From: Doryteuthis pealeii
Taxonomy: Eukaryota; Mollusca; Cephalopoda; Myopsida; Loliginidae
DNA: 64,000 nt
NCBI GenBank assembly: GCA_023376005.1
Contig: CM042142.1
Location: 55,327,229-55,391,228, forward strand
Direction of reading: 5' to 3'
The notes beneath the pieces were generated by a model. That model was not told the DNA's origin. It worked only from the letters and a program-made list of their open reading frames with translations, and made no database searches. Positions within the stretch are counted from its first letter, which is position 1, and the number at the start of each line of letters is the position of its first letter. A program made the position numbers and the translations under genes. Shown piece after piece: positions 11,445 through 22,326 of this stretch.

Positions 11445-12015
11445 TACGGCATATCAACCTCAGTGGGTCATTTAATGCCAATAAAGTTTTGAAATAAATC
11501 AATTCTTAATGGATAATACAATTTTTTATAAATACATTTTCTATTTAACCCATAGATGGGACCCTAACAGGTACTACCACTCCGGGTCACAGTGGACCAG
11601 GGAGCAATGGGATGAAGGGTGCTCCACATTCCCAAACCTCCAAACTGGAACCTCACCATCAGATAGAGTTTAACGTCATTCCCAGGACATGTAGACCCGC
11701 AGCCACCGCCTTCTAGCACCCATATGATAAAAGGGGTTGGGGCTTGCCATAAGGGCAAATAGGATTGGGAAAATCATATAGGTGCTAAGGCTTGATGTGA
11801 CCAGCCGATTAATCGGAGGGGGCCTCTCCGACCGCCCGTCTAGCCCAAGATAAGGCCAAAGTGGAGTATTGCATGTCATGAATTACTCATCCACCTGGGC
11901 TCTATCCTTAAGCATCATGGGTCACCACCCACGGCCAACAGGTGGCCTCATTGGGGGAGTCTTACCCCTCTGCAGAGGTGCAGTTGGTGCGTTCTAACGC
12001 CCCAGCCGACAGGGC
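11445..12015 (-). mobile_element. Family X, near full length
   Basis: About 570 bp from the tail (ACGGCATATCAACC) to the 5' end GCCGACAGGGC, read on the minus strand. One of the best-preserved copies: all internal blocks (CTATTTAACCCATAGATGGG, CAGATAGAGTTTAA, GGGGCCTCTCCGACC, TCTGCAGAGGTGCAG) are present. Confidence 0.75.
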
Positions 12016-12159
12016 GGGGTTCAATCCTGGTCAAGGGTGACAGTAACATACAATAATAATTAACACAGCTTAACACCTGTACCCCAGCTATGGTTAGTGG
12101 AATGAGAACAAGATACCCCCATAGATTGTTTAAAGGGTTGGGTTCAAAGTTCCGTGATG

Positions 12160-12340
12160 GCTCCTGAATACGACAAGAAGTTTCCAGAGTTCAAAAAGGT
12201 TTTAGAGTTCAAAAAAGCTCCTGAGTCTGACAAGAAATACCTGACGAAGGCCGGAAGGCACATCAGCCGAAATGTTGCACAGATAACAATAAAGATGAGG
12301 ACAATAGTTCAAATAATACAAATTCACATTTTTTAAGGAT
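12160..12340 (+). repeat. Repeat R, plus-strand copy
   Basis: Contains CTGACGAAGGCCGG, CATCAGCCGAAATGTTG and AACAATAAAGATGAGGAC, the conserved blocks of repeat R. A 60-codon frame across it is fortuitous. Similar motifs are known near the ends of Penelope-like elements, but that attribution is inference. Confidence 0.55.
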
Positions 12341-13310
12341 AATTCTTGAGTATAATTTATTAATCTATTTCAGCAAAAAGAAAGAAAAAATATAATTTCT
12401 TAATTTTTATATATTTTCTTTCTATAAAAATTCACTCATATTTTGGACAGATCCTTTTCTTGGTGTATATATGACTAATAAACTCTGAAAGAAAACAAAC
12501 AAAAAATACCAAATACTATCTATTATCTTTTTTGGAAAGAACGGAACCTTGTGCAAATTGATGTCCCTCTGGAATGAACCTCCAAAACAATACATGGATT
12601 CTAGCCAAGGCTAAATGACTTCTATAAGTAAACATCTCAGACACATAAAAATAATATATATATATATATATATATAATATATATACACTGAAAAATCCTG
12701 AATTGCCTTTAGTGTCAGACCATTGATCTTAATCTATCTGTACCAAATTCAAGTCTTTGATACTATTCCTTTGGTATCAAACATTATCATATCTTCAATA
12801 TCATATATTGTGCAGTCAACTTGAATGTTGCCTTAGTGTCCACTTAGATACTAGGCTATTTTTTTTTTTTTTTTAGTTTTTTTTTTTCATGTTTTTAAAT
12901 CAAATAGGATTTCCTCCTCATTCAATTTAAGAGTCCAATATCTCACACAAAAGAGGTCAGTTTTCTTCCTATTCCTCTTCCCTCTATATAGAAACTGCAC
13001 GCAGAATAGTAAATCCACCCACATTGGGGCTTAGATTGATCTAATTATTCAGAAAATGTTCTCCCTTCCACACATGACATATGCAGTTATCACTTTTACC
13101 AAAAACTAGACAGTTGGTTGACCTGCTTAATGTCTGAAATTGTTAAGCATTTACCCAAAACGTTCAAGCCTTGAATTTGAATACTGATTTTCTGTATAAA
13201 TAGACCCACCCCCCATATTACGACCCCATCAGGGAGATCAAGTCTCTTTGAATTGGGAGACTAAAACAACCTTCCAACTGCTTACAACCCCCATTGTATA
13301 ATGTGAAACT
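12340..13310. other. AT-rich stretch without recognised gene
   Basis: A short (AT)n tract at about 12,655-12,685, poly-T near 12,860-12,890 and otherwise nothing recognised. Confidence 0.5.
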
Positions 13311-13314
13311 TATT

Positions 13315-13980
13315 AAATACCCGGCGTTGCAAGGGTAGGGGGGGTATTTTTTTATTTTTTTTTTTTTAAAGAAGGTCCATTATTACTGAATCGTGACTTG
13401 GATCCCCGCTGGATGCCTCATTAAAATCTCCATGTAAAAAAGACCTTGCGTTGATCCAGACACTCTAAAAAGAAAAATTAATGTCTACTATTGACAATAT
13501 TAAATGCAAAAAAAAATGAAATAAAACAAATCTTCATTATTTTTACTCAAAAAGCAAGATCTGATGATAGTGAATGTGTACCTATATTTACTTTGTCATT
13601 AATTCTTTTATTTTCATAGTTTCCTCTGGACATACATACACACAACTGCCCTTTATATATGTATAGACTAGAAGTGGCTACCCAGGGATAATAATAAGTT
13701 AGTCTCGTAGATCTATTGATTGTTTTTGGTCTTGCATAATTAATTTATGTTTTAATTAAAATGCAACCAATGACTTTGCCTTTTCTTACTATTAAAATCC
13801 TAATTTTTAAATATCTTCCCAAATATAAATAAAACCTTCATTATTTTTGCACAAAAAGTAAGCTCTGATGATAGTGAATGTCTTTATATATTTACTTTGT
13901 CATTAATTGTTTTATTTTCATAGTTTCCTCCGGACATACATACTGACATACAGACACACCAATTGTCTTGTATAGATTAG
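13315..13980 (+). repeat. Repeat family Z with internal direct repeats
   Basis: Two direct repeats of about 155 bp (about 13,515-13,678 and 13,826-13,980) share TTCATTATTTTT, CTGATGATAGTGAATGT and TTTATTTTCATAGTTTCCTC. A third, inverted copy lies at 53,700-53,830. The left edge includes TACCCGGCGTTGCAAGGG. Class unknown. Confidence 0.6.
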
Positions 13981-13984
13981 CTTA

Positions 13985-14425
13985 AAAGCAATTAAGCTAG
14001 CTCCTATGCAGGGCTCTTGATTGGCCCTTTCATCAAACAATGACATTTTATACATGGAGTACATATCAAATTCTATTAAACTTGGACAGTATTTTTCAAA
14101 CAATAAACAGTTTTCATCAAAACAATGATATAATTTGTCTATTTGGAACTTATTGCAAAGCTGCATGATAAACAACATTTTTGGCTTTCCCCAGCCGGAG
14201 TCGGTGCAAATAGTTTGTATCCATTATTGTTTTCAAGTTTTTTTCTTTTATCTTTCAAGTTTTCTAACAATTTTTTTGATGTTATCATCTTGAAAGTCAT
14301 TAATCAGTTGTCCAAAAGAGTTATTATTGGCAGACCAAGTACTTTCGGTTCTTTTCTGGACCATTACCAAGGCAGTGTATATTTGTCTAAACTATATATA
14401 TATATAGAAAGAGAGTGAGAGAGAT
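13985..14425. other. Unassigned sequence with one unrecognised frame
   Basis: A minus-strand frame of 86 codons (13,918-14,178) has a non-repetitive, cysteine-containing N-terminal half, but its C-terminal part is only repeat Z read through. No domain recognised; listed for completeness, not as a gene. Confidence 0.3.
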
Positions 14426-14429
14426 AGAG

Positions 14430-14575
14430 CTGAGAGGGTGAAGCAACCGATTCATACCTGTCCCAAGGGTATTAGCATGAAGGGAAATGCAAACAGCCTT
14501 GTCCACAATTTGAACTCAGCTCATTGATTTCATTTTTCTTGATCATAACCATTACACCACCATTAGTAGTTCTCA
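14430..14575 (-). mobile_element. SINE-A head, minus strand
   Basis: Inverse of the SINE-A head: TTACACCACC, then ATTTGAACTC (B box inverse) and CCCAAGGGTATTAGC. The body is missing here. Confidence 0.6.
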
Positions 14576-14644
14576 TATAGAAAAAAAAAATTAAAATGTC
14601 AATATCTATTAGAATCAATGATTCCCAAATTTATTTCATATTAG

Positions 14645-14837
14645 CTAATTCCCTTGGGAAAGGTATGAATCTTTCTCTTCTCATCTATGGGTAAATAATA
14701 GGGCAGTCTGAATTCTTTAGTCTTGGTACAGCAACTGGGCTGGAAGGAAAACTCTAAATTTGAAATCGGCAGTACTCTGCTGAAAAATTGACCTTGTGTT
14801 ACATTCTGCCCATGATGGAAAGGTGGGGTAAATATAT
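14645..14837 (+). mobile_element. SINE-A body and tail, plus strand
   Basis: Starts CCCTTGGGAAAGGTATG, contains ATGGGTAAATAATAGGGC and ends AATTGACCTTGTGTTAC and GGGGTAAATATATG. It lacks the tRNA head and lies in the opposite orientation to the neighbouring head at 14,430-14,575. Confidence 0.65.
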
Positions 14838-14859
14838 GAATTTATTTACAACTACCAGG

Positions 14860-15120
14860 ATATACCACAGTATGGTAATTTAATTCGTTTGATATGTTTA
14901 CTTAAGAGCTATTGCCAAATAGTTCAATACGTAAAAAGTATAAAAATCTTGATTTAACTCTCACTCATTTTTTTTCTTTCTTTTCCTCTTTTCATTATGT
15001 TCGATTGAAACAGAAATAAGAATTCCACCGATGAATAACACCAGATAATCAGGAATTACATTTTTGCATTTCATCTTGGATGATTTGAACAGTCTCATTT
15101 TTAACCAGAGGGTGGTGCAA
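14860..15120 (-). repeat. Family Y, internally shortened copy
   Basis: Same ends as 6835-7195 (ACCACAGTATGGTAAT to CATCTTGGATGATTTGAAC), with the middle deleted. Confidence 0.6.
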
Positions 15121-15299
15121 GATGATAATGGTTGTACTATTAAGGAACACAAGTATTAAATATATAGATTAAAGTTACTGAATTAAGTTTAATTAATTAT
15201 TAATCAAAAATTATTTGTCAAAAAAAAAAAAAAAAAAAAAAAAAAGAAAATGACGAAAACAATTGCAGTAATGAAAACTTTTGATTTCAAAAAATGTGG

Positions 15300-15440
15300 G
15301 TCCAGATTTGACCCAGAATGTTTTTGATTTGTTCATGGAGTCAGACCAATTCCAAAATGGTATGATTGGGCTATAGCCTCCAGGACTAAAGCTGAAAAAT
15401 GTGACACACTGACATTTGCATCTATCATTATAGATTAAGT
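15300..15440. repeat. Repeat W
   Basis: Shares CCAAAATGGTATGAT, CTATAGCCTCCAGGA and a preceding GGAGTCAGACCAATT block with 53,155-53,345. Non-coding, class unknown. Confidence 0.5.
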
Positions 15441-15449
15441 AAAGGATAT

Positions 15450-15660
15450 CTTTAAGGTGCTCATTGTGTAATGGTTATCATAGGAAGTTCAAATCCTCAA
15501 TGAGGCTGTTTGCATTTCACAAAATGGGAAACGTATGATTCCAACTATTTGTTCTCTAGCTATGGGTAAATAGTAGGGCAGACTGGAATCTTTAACCTTG
15601 GTATGGCAACCAGTCTAAAAGGATGAAAACTTAATTCAAACCAGTTGTAGACCTGGAGAG
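15450..15660 (+). mobile_element. SINE-A, diverged copy
   Basis: Head with GTGTAATGGTTATC and AGTTCAAATCC boxes, body with CTATGGGTAAATAGTAGGG and AACCAGTCT. The usual GACCTTGTGTCAC tail is replaced by degenerate sequence. Confidence 0.65.
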
Positions 15661-15797
15661 GGATGGGCACTGCCAGTCTATTCCTGCTCAAGACATGCTA
15701 CATGAGTAGTACTTTCGTAACCTAACCTGGAGTTGTAGTACCTTTTATGGTCTTATCTATTGGTTAAATAGATTAAAATGAATTATAAAAAATGTGT

Positions 15798-16374
15798 TGG
15801 TTTGTTGGGTTTTATGGCATATCAACCCATGTTGGGTCATTTTATGCTGAAGACATTTTTGTTTTATTCATTCTTCATGGGTACTCAATTTGTTTTAAAC
15901 ACTTTTCTATTTAACCCATAGATGGGACCCTAACAGGTACTACCACTCCAGGTCAAGGTGGACCTAGAAGTAATTGTGATGAAGGGGTACTCCACATTCC
16001 CCAAACTCCCAGTACTGGAACTTCACCATCAGATAGAGCTGAATGTCATACCCAAGACATGAAGACCCTCAGCCACTGCCTTCTTGCACATATATGATAA
16101 AAAGTGTTGGGCCTTGCAATAAGAAGAGCAATAGGGTTGGAACAATCATATAGATTCTAGGGTTTAACGTAACCAACCGATTTATTGGAGGGGGCCTGTC
16201 TAAATAAGGGCCAAAGGGGAGTGTTACATGTCATGGACTGCTCAGCCATCAGGATTCCGTCCTTAAGCATCACTAGTCACCACTCACGGCCAACAGGTGG
16301 CACCATGGAGGGGGGGGTATTACCTCTCTGCAGAGGTGCAGTCGGTGTATTTTAAAGCTCCAGCCGACAGGGCT
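15798..16374 (-). mobile_element. Family X, near full length
   Basis: Tail at GGCATATCAACCCATG, 5' end at CAGCCGACAGGGCT. Small internal deletion in the CTGTCTAA...GGGCCAAAG block. Confidence 0.7.
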
Positions 16375-17384
16375 AATAAAAAAATGTGTTTAAGAAAAGA
16401 GTTTTTTTAAAAATTGAATACCCAACAAAAATGTATAAAACAAAACTGTCTTCGGCATAAAATAACCCAATGAGTTGATATGCCATAAAACCCAAACCAA
16501 GTTACAAGACCAGTGAGAGATCTTTTTATAAAAATTGTTAAAAAAGGTGTACTTATTTATGCTTGATATCTTATAATCTAACAATTTAACTACTGAACAG
16601 TGCCAATTTCTCGTTTCCTGATTTTTATGTACACTATGCAAGCCAAGTGCTAAAATTGGCAAATAAGTGGAATTGATAATAAAAGAATTTCTTCAAGAAT
16701 TAAAAAAAAAAAAAAAAAAAAGAAAAGAATATTCATTTATTTATGCTCAACAAAATAATCTTAGCAGTTACTGTAGGCTAAAGTTTAAAACAGATTAATT
16801 AAACCTATAAGGATTTTTTTTAACTAATGCTTTTCATTAGACTTAGCCAATAAAAAGACATAAGCTTTTTACAGAGAATTTCAAAAAGTCCCTGGGGGTG
16901 TTTTAAATAAGGTATTTAAAATAAATGCATATATAAAAAAACTTGTAAAAAGATTTCTCTTAAAAACAGTCTTCACATTAATGCTTTGTTTACAAGTTAA
17001 AATTAAATGAGTACCTAACTAATATTGAACAACACCCTAAAATTGTAGTCATTACTGGCTGAGAGATCATTTTACTAGGATAAGGATATTTTGTTTATCA
17101 TCCATTATGAATGGATACAAGAGCTACAGAGTGGGTATCAGGTGGACATGGGGACCACCCTAAAATAAGTCAAGTGTTGGTCAGAAACTGGATTCCAAAT
17201 ATGCCTAAAGTTTAGTAAATTATACTTTTAGCATTTGTAGTTGATACTAAAAGGTATTGAAGTTTAAGATTGATCTAAATGGCATGTCAAACCAGTTAGG
17301 GTTATTTTAAGGCTAGAGATTAGGGAATTGTATAGTAGATTTATATTTTTTGTGTAGTTGTTTAAGAATTTTTTGTATGCACTT
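16375..17384. other. AT-rich stretch without recognised gene
   Basis: Begins with a fragment resembling the plus-strand X tail (near 16,380-16,500), then a poly-A run at about 16,700-16,720. Around 17,280-17,370 is a variant of the X tail also seen at 41,690-41,780. No gene recognised. Confidence 0.5.
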
Positions 17385-17860
17385 ATAGGATATCAAGTAT
17401 TCCTATGTAATACAAATAATTTGCACACAGTTGTAGGGCCGGGATACCAGCTCAGTCGGTAGAGCGTTCGGCTAGAAACCACAAGGTTCCTAGTTCGATA
17501 CAGTCCCGCCAACTCAGCGTATGAGTAGCACAGGGATCTGTGCGGTAAAGTAAGGAGCTGATGGTAGGTGTGGCGCTCCACCTCAGACGCCAAAAACAAT
17601 CTCCTTGGTCTAGCGCTATTGAAAAGGGGATAGACTCCCTCGCTGACTGGCTGATACCGACTCTAGGCCGCACCGATGACTTTACTTTTTTTTTTTGTAT
17701 GGTTTTCAAGTATTCCTATCTAAAAACCAGTAATTATATGGATTTAAGTAATTCTTTCTGTTTAATAATAGTCATTTGTTTGCAAATAGTAACTAATAAT
17801 CCTTATTAAATGATTACGGCTTCAAATAACTATTCTTAATACAAATAATTTATCATTATA
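17385..17860 (-). repeat. 46-bp units interrupted by SINE-B
   Basis: A unit starts at 17,385 (ATCAAGTATTCC) and breaks after GCACACAGTTGTA at about 17,436. It resumes with TGGTTTTCAAGTATTCC at about 17,699, so the SINE-B between them split one repeat unit. Confidence 0.7.
17437..17691 (+). mobile_element. tRNA-derived SINE-B
   Basis: About 255 bp. Head has a pol III A box (CAGCTCAGTCGG; TAGCTCAGTCGG in other copies), an anticodon-arm-like GTTCGGCTAGAAACC and a B-box region GTTCGATACAGTCC. The conserved body has GGTAAAGTAAGGAGCTG, CTCCTTGGTCTAGCGC and GGGGATAGACTCCCTC, ending GACTTTACTTTTTTT. A GTA or TTGTA repeat at both edges is a possible target duplication. Confidence 0.85.
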
Positions 17861-17884
17861 TATGTACATATCTATACAAACTAT

Positions 17885-18166
17885 AATGGGAACCTAACAG
17901 ATACTATTAAACTGCATCTAGTGGTGAGGTTCCAATTCCGGGGCTCTAGGGAATGTGGAGTACCCCTTCATCATCATTACTCCCAGGTCCACTCTGACCC
18001 AGAGTTGTAGTATCTGTTAGATCAAAAATGAGGGTTTTTTTTAAATGTGTTAAAAAAATGAGTTTTAAAAAAATTCAATACCCAACAAAAATGAATAAAA
18101 CAAAATATCTTCAGCATAAAATAATCCAAGGGTTGACATGCTGCAAAGTCTGACCAACAAACCTAA
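17885..18166 (+). mobile_element. Family X, 5'-truncated, plus strand
   Basis: Runs from the GGTGAGGTTCCAATTCC block through ACTCTGACCCAGAG to the tail CATAAAATAATCCAAGGG and GTTGACATGC. Immediately followed by a small minus-strand X fragment (18,165-18,225). Confidence 0.7.
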
Positions 18167-18254
18167 CAGATATTATCACTCCAGGTCAGAGTGGACCTGG
18201 GAGTAATGGCAATGAATAGGTTACACTCCCAATATCTTTAATTTTTAAAATCAT

Positions 18255-18390
18255 ACAAACTTCACGGCGCTGTCTGTGAGGCATAGAATACACTGATTGT
18301 ATCCCCTGCTGGAGGTTAGTTTGAACTAACTTACTATAATGTTGCAGTCCAGCACTTTAGCCCTAACACCACAGTGACTCCTGCCTTGGC
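18255..18390 (-). other. Possible additional tRNA-like SINE
   Basis: Read on the minus strand there is a TGGTGTTAGGGCTAAAG and AGTTCAAACTAACC pair spaced like A and B boxes. Only one copy seen, so weak. Confidence 0.3.
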
Positions 18391-18439
18391 AGAAGGAAAA
18401 CAATGAAAATGTTGTTTTAAGAATAAAACAAAGAACTAC

Positions 18440-18642
18440 TAGTATTATCTGCATTATTCGGACTATTGTCCTCATCTTTATTGTTATTTGTACAACGTTT
18501 CGGTCGATATACCCTCCAGCCTTCTTCAGGTATTTTTTGTCAGACTCGGGAACCTTCTCGGAGTCAGAGGTATATCAGCCAAAACGTTGTACAAATAACA
18601 ATAAAGATGAGGACAATAGTCCGAATAACGCAGATAATACTA
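18440..18642. repeat. Inverted dimer of repeat R (foldback)
   Basis: Two arms of about 74 bp (18,440-18,513 and 18,569-18,642) are near-perfect reverse complements around a 55-bp spacer. Each arm ends outside with TAGTATTATCTGC and contains CAACGTTT and TCATCTTTATTGTTAT or their complements. The spacer retains part of one R monomer (TTGTCAGACTCGGGAACC). Other R copies in the window (11,225, 12,160, 41,895, 43,015, 54,055) are monomers. Confidence 0.8.
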
Positions 18643-18851
18643 ATCATCAAGCCTCATCTCAAACATTCAGAGAAAAAGAACTACTAGTTTCTACTTAACA
18701 CAATAGATGTGACATACAGAATATAATCTCATGTTTTAGATAATTGTGTAAAACTCTTTAATTATGAAAAATAAAGAAAGTATTCTTTCTGGTTTCTTTG
18801 AGAACCTGACCAGCTGGTACTTATGCTGCTACCTAGAAGTTCATATAGTTA

Positions 18852-18962
18852 TTTATTAAGCTTAGATGTGGCACAAGGCCAGAAGTATGGGGCACCCAAT
18901 GAGAATTGAACTCACAATGGTCTGCAAATCTAACTTGCTAACCATTACACTACGTGAGGTGC
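18852..18962 (-). mobile_element. Short tRNA-derived SINE-C, second copy
   Basis: Same element as 9369-9490. Minus strand: GGCACCTCACGTAGTG head, TAATGGTTAGC, then GAGTTCAATTCTC as B box; the first 7 nt can pair with GGGTGCC downstream, so the tRNA-like acceptor stem is still visible. Confidence 0.75.
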
Positions 18963-19520
18963 CCACTTGGCAGCTAGAATTCCAACTAAAAGAATCCCCA
19001 TCTCTACATTGCTATTGCCTATAAAACATTGTCATTTTGTAAGTAATTTTATTATTTTCTTATATACTTTAAATTGCCCATAAAATGTTGTAATCTGTTA
19101 TTTAATAGTCTTACAAGCTATTAAATAAGATTACATTTTACATTTTCAGATATTTTTCAGCCAGGAACTCAGGATGGGTGGCAGCCCTGCTGACAGGGTT
19201 TAGAATATGCCGACTGTTTTGCCTGCAGAGAAGTAAGATCCCCACCCCAAAAAAGGGGTCTCCTGGGTATAACACTATACTGTATCTTCAATAATTCAAA
19301 TTTGTTTGTTTTGTTTTTTAAATTGTCAAATTTTAAAACAATCAATTTAGTTGTCAAAACAAAGCCTGAATTAAAATTTTAGGTATGTATCAATGTATAA
19401 CTGAACTTATCTGATTCTAAAAAAAAAATTTTTTTAAATGCCATCTGAAATTATTAGATGAGACTAAATAAAAAGGTAATAAAATCAAAAATTTATCAAC
19501 ACATATATATATATACATAT

Positions 19521-19788
19521 ATTTACCAACTAAAATGTGACACAAGGTCAATTTTTTAAGTGGAGTTCAACAGGTTTGAATTCAGAGTTTTCCTTCTCCT
19601 AGATTGGTCGCCTAACCAAGGTTAAAGAGCCAAGTCTACCCTACTATTTATCCCTAGTTTGAGGGAGAATAGTTGATTCATACCTTTCCCAAGAGTATTA
19701 GCACTATGTGAAAACAGTCTCATCCAGAATTTGAACTCGGGTCGAGGAGTCCATTTCGCATGACGAACCATTACACCAAGCGACTCCA
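19521..19788 (-). mobile_element. SINE-A, full length
   Basis: Minus-strand copy: TAATGGTTCGTCATG head, GAGTTCAAATTC (B box), CTTGGGAAAGGTATG, AGGGCAGACT-like body (degenerate), and tail TTGACCTTGTGTCAC ending in TATATATG repeats. Confidence 0.8.
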
Positions 19789-19909
19789 TAACAAACACAA
19801 AAATTTCTGAATCTTTTACATTCGAATATAGTGACCCTTCTTCTCAATGATCACCAACAATCAATTAGTTTTAATTGCTCCCTATAGTTCTGCTTGCCGA
19901 GGAAGCAAG

Positions 19910-20419
19910 TGTAACGAGATAATGAAGGTCCTGAGTTTTGCGAGCCCTACTATAGAAAAAGGAGGAAGAAGAATTGAGACAAGGTGGAGGCTTTGAAAAA
20001 GCGTGGAGTGATGAACGATGATTTTGACCGGGGTGTGACCCACCCGAATGGAGAATTGAATGTCAACCGGAAGTTTCGGGTGTTGACCAGAACCAGAAGT
20101 CACGTGGTGACATGGGACAACGAAGAAGATCGGCTCTTTGTGCTTTCCAACATCGTAGGGTACGGACCGGACCTTGGGTCCTTGTGGAATCACAGTAATC
20201 TAGCAGTGTTCTCTCTCTCTGCCTTTCCTCCTCTCTGATATAGCCCACGAGACGAGCCCTGGAAATAAAAGCTAAGCAGCTTGTGACAATATATTTCTCT
20301 CATTGTACTTTTTTATCGACAAGATGCCCGCCACATGCCGAACACCTTTTTAGTTTCGTGAATTTGGAGGCACGTTGAAAAGACCCGCTATACAATTATA
20401 TTGATACCGCCACGTTACA
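19910..20419 (+). mobile_element. Solo LTR, 510 bp
   Basis: Ends TGTAACG and CGTTACA form the short inverted termini typical of LTRs. It is flanked by 4-bp direct repeats CAAG (19,906-19,909 and 20,420-20,423). A polyadenylation signal AATAAA is at 20,264-20,269, followed by a U5-like segment. It is visibly less AT-rich than its surroundings. No internal region remains, as expected after LTR-LTR recombination. It interrupts a Tc1-like transposase fossil on the minus strand. Superfamily (Gypsy or BEL) cannot be decided. Confidence 0.8.
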
Positions 20420-20607
20420 CAAGATCTTAAAGCTTTTTCCTTTGCTTGGAGTTCTAAACTTAGTTATATTTTCAACAGTCTTCTTTATTGTTTGATAATC
20501 TCTACAAAGCTCTTTGATATCTCTAATATGGACATTCCCTCATTCAATAACTTTATCATTTTCTGTTTTTCAACATATGTAAGATCCTTCTCTTTTTTAG
20601 TTTTCAT
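20420..20607 (-). pseudogene. Tc1-like transposase N-terminus, broken
   Basis: Minus strand from an ATG at 20,605-20,607: KEKDLTYVEKQKMIKLLNEG and SILEISKSF, then after a one-base shift DYQTIKKTVENITKF. This is the helix-turn-helix DNA-binding head of Tc1-like transposases (pattern LT..EK..I..L..G.S..EI......RD..TIKK.V). The solo LTR cuts it at 20,420; the sequence beyond the LTR (19,800-19,905) appears to continue the gene but has stops. Catalytic DDE region not found. Confidence 0.6.
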
Positions 20608-20643
20608 CAGATTTCCGACGGTGTAAGCTTATATTAGTGTAAT

Positions 20644-20936
20644 AAAGGAAGCGCGTGGTGTAATGGCTAAAGTCATAGGAAATGGACTCGTCGCCCCGAG
20701 TTCAAATCCTGGACGTGGTAATTGCATTTCACTTAGCGCTAATACCCTTGGGAAAGGTATGAATTCTACTCTCCCTCCAGCTATGGGTAAATAGTAGGGC
20801 AGACTGGGTTCTTTAACCTTAGGTTAGGCAACCAGTCTAGGAGAAGGAAAACTCTGAATTCAAACCTGTTAAACTCCGCTTAAGAAATTGACCTTGTGTC
20901 ACATCCTGCTCGTGCGGAGGAGTTGGTAAATATATA
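20644..20936 (+). mobile_element. SINE-A, full length, with target duplication
   Basis: Reference copy for the family. Head GCGCGTGGTGTAATGG (A box), CCCGAGTTCAAATCC (B box), then TTAGCGCTAATACCCTTGG, CTATGGGTAAATAGTAGGGC, AACCAGTCTAGGAGAAGG, GACCTTGTGTCACATCC and GGTAAATATATATA. Flanked by the 14-bp repeat TATATTAGTGTAAT (20,630-20,643 and 20,937-20,950). Confidence 0.9.
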
Positions 20937-20950
20937 TATATTAGTGTAAT

Positions 20951-21151
20951 CTGCATACTAACTGAGTTGGTCCCTTTTTGTTAATTCTAAATATCTCAAA
21001 AACTAGCCATTAAAATGTCAGGAGATTTAGTTGAATATTTTACTAAGGATGGAAATGGACAAGTTTGAATTTGACAAATATTGGTAGAGAACTTTTTAAG
21101 TTATTGAGGTTTGTTTGATTTGCATAATAACTTCAGACGGTCTGTACACTG
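20951..21151 (-). mobile_element. 5' end of Tc1-like element
   Basis: Minus-strand sequence begins CAGTGTACAGACCGTC, a Tc1-like CAGTG terminus, at 21,151. It leads via an AT-rich leader into the transposase start at 20,607, with SINE-A inserted between. The other terminus was not located. Confidence 0.5.
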
Positions 21152-21159
21152 TTACATAG

Positions 21160-22254
21160 AGAAATAGTAATTTCCTGGTCCCAAGGAAAGCATATTGGAG
21201 CCTAAAATTACAAGTAGCAAATAACCATTAAAGAAGCCACAATAGAAAGAATGTCCCAGAGGGTCCAGTTAAGTAGCAGGAAAGAGATAATAAGTGCTTT
21301 TCAATTTCCCAACAAATGACTCAAAGCACCTGATTGATGACCAAACCATCTAAAAGGCCTGAATGTGTCTTTTTTTATTTATTTATTTCCTTCCAAGCTA
21401 TGCAGGTATGTGAAATACTGTTGTGAGTTATATATCCCTACCTAATACAATTCCAGAGTATCCTTGGCAAAGACCTTGCACTTACCAACCTCTTAAGCAA
21501 TATTCTCAGCTTTATTCAAATGCTACAAAAAAAAAAAAAAAAAAAAAAAAGTACTTTTTCCTTTTCAATTACTCTGGTATGGTAAAACTACAGTACGATA
21601 AAAGGACTTATCTAAACCTGATTGATATTCTTAAGAGAGCGCTATCTTTTAATCTGATTGAAAATTATAGTTTTTCCCTCTTCAAGGTGAATTTGTTGAA
21701 AGTAGTTGTCATGAACAACTGATTTGGAGAAGATCAGCACTAATGGTTAACTGTTTTACAGTTTAACACAGTGTATCTGTTTAAATTATTGACTCTATAG
21801 ATATAAATAACACCAGAAGCAAAACATTCAATGAAGATCTAGAAACAAAAATATTCAAGAAAAACAACAACAAAACAAACAAACAAAAAAACAACCTTGG
21901 AACGAAAAAAAAAAAAAGAAAGAAAAAAAAAAGAAACTTTAAATGGTATACGGAATATTATTCTTGTATATCAGTTTGCTTTCGTTTTGTAGTTTAAAAT
22001 CCAACTTTACTCATTTTAATGTTCACTATTGGTTTATTTTAGTTTATTTGTTCAGGTTCACATGCAATTTGTATTAACCTATTTATATTGAGTTGAGTGG
22101 GGAGACGAGGAGGGTTATGGTTTTCTTGATGCTAGGGTATTTAACTCTTTTAAAGTTACCTTTTTGTATTACATCGTGTCAACAGAAAACAAGAACGAAA
22201 AAAAAAAAAAACTAGTATAGCAATTCTGACTCAATTCCTGTTAAGTTTTTCTAT

Positions 22255-22255
<1 letters not shown>
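21160..22255. other. AT-rich stretch without recognised gene
   Basis: Contains a poly-A run at about 21,527-21,550 and an A-rich tract at 21,850-21,935. A 99-codon frame spanning the poly-A is not convincing. Nothing else recognised. Confidence 0.5.
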
Positions 22256-22259
<4 letters not shown>

Positions 22260-22318
<59 letters not shown>

Positions 22319-22326
22319 GTATGTAT
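22260..22326. repeat. (TA)n-(GTAT)n microsatellite
   Basis: TA repeats to 22,306, then five GTAT units. Confidence 0.95.

Noticed and set aside
12200..12250. Hammerhead-like core in repeat R (CTGACGA ... GAAA)
   Set aside because: A small stem II can be drawn, but the base pair next to the core is mismatched and no stem III with a cleavage-site UH is visible. A covariance-model scan would be needed to revive it.
13918..14178. 86-codon minus-strand frame
   Set aside because: Its C-terminal third is repeat Z read through, and no domain is recognised in the rest.
19882..20248. Overlapping frames of 60-103 codons on both strands
   Set aside because: They lie within the solo LTR; longer frames there reflect its higher GC content, not coding.
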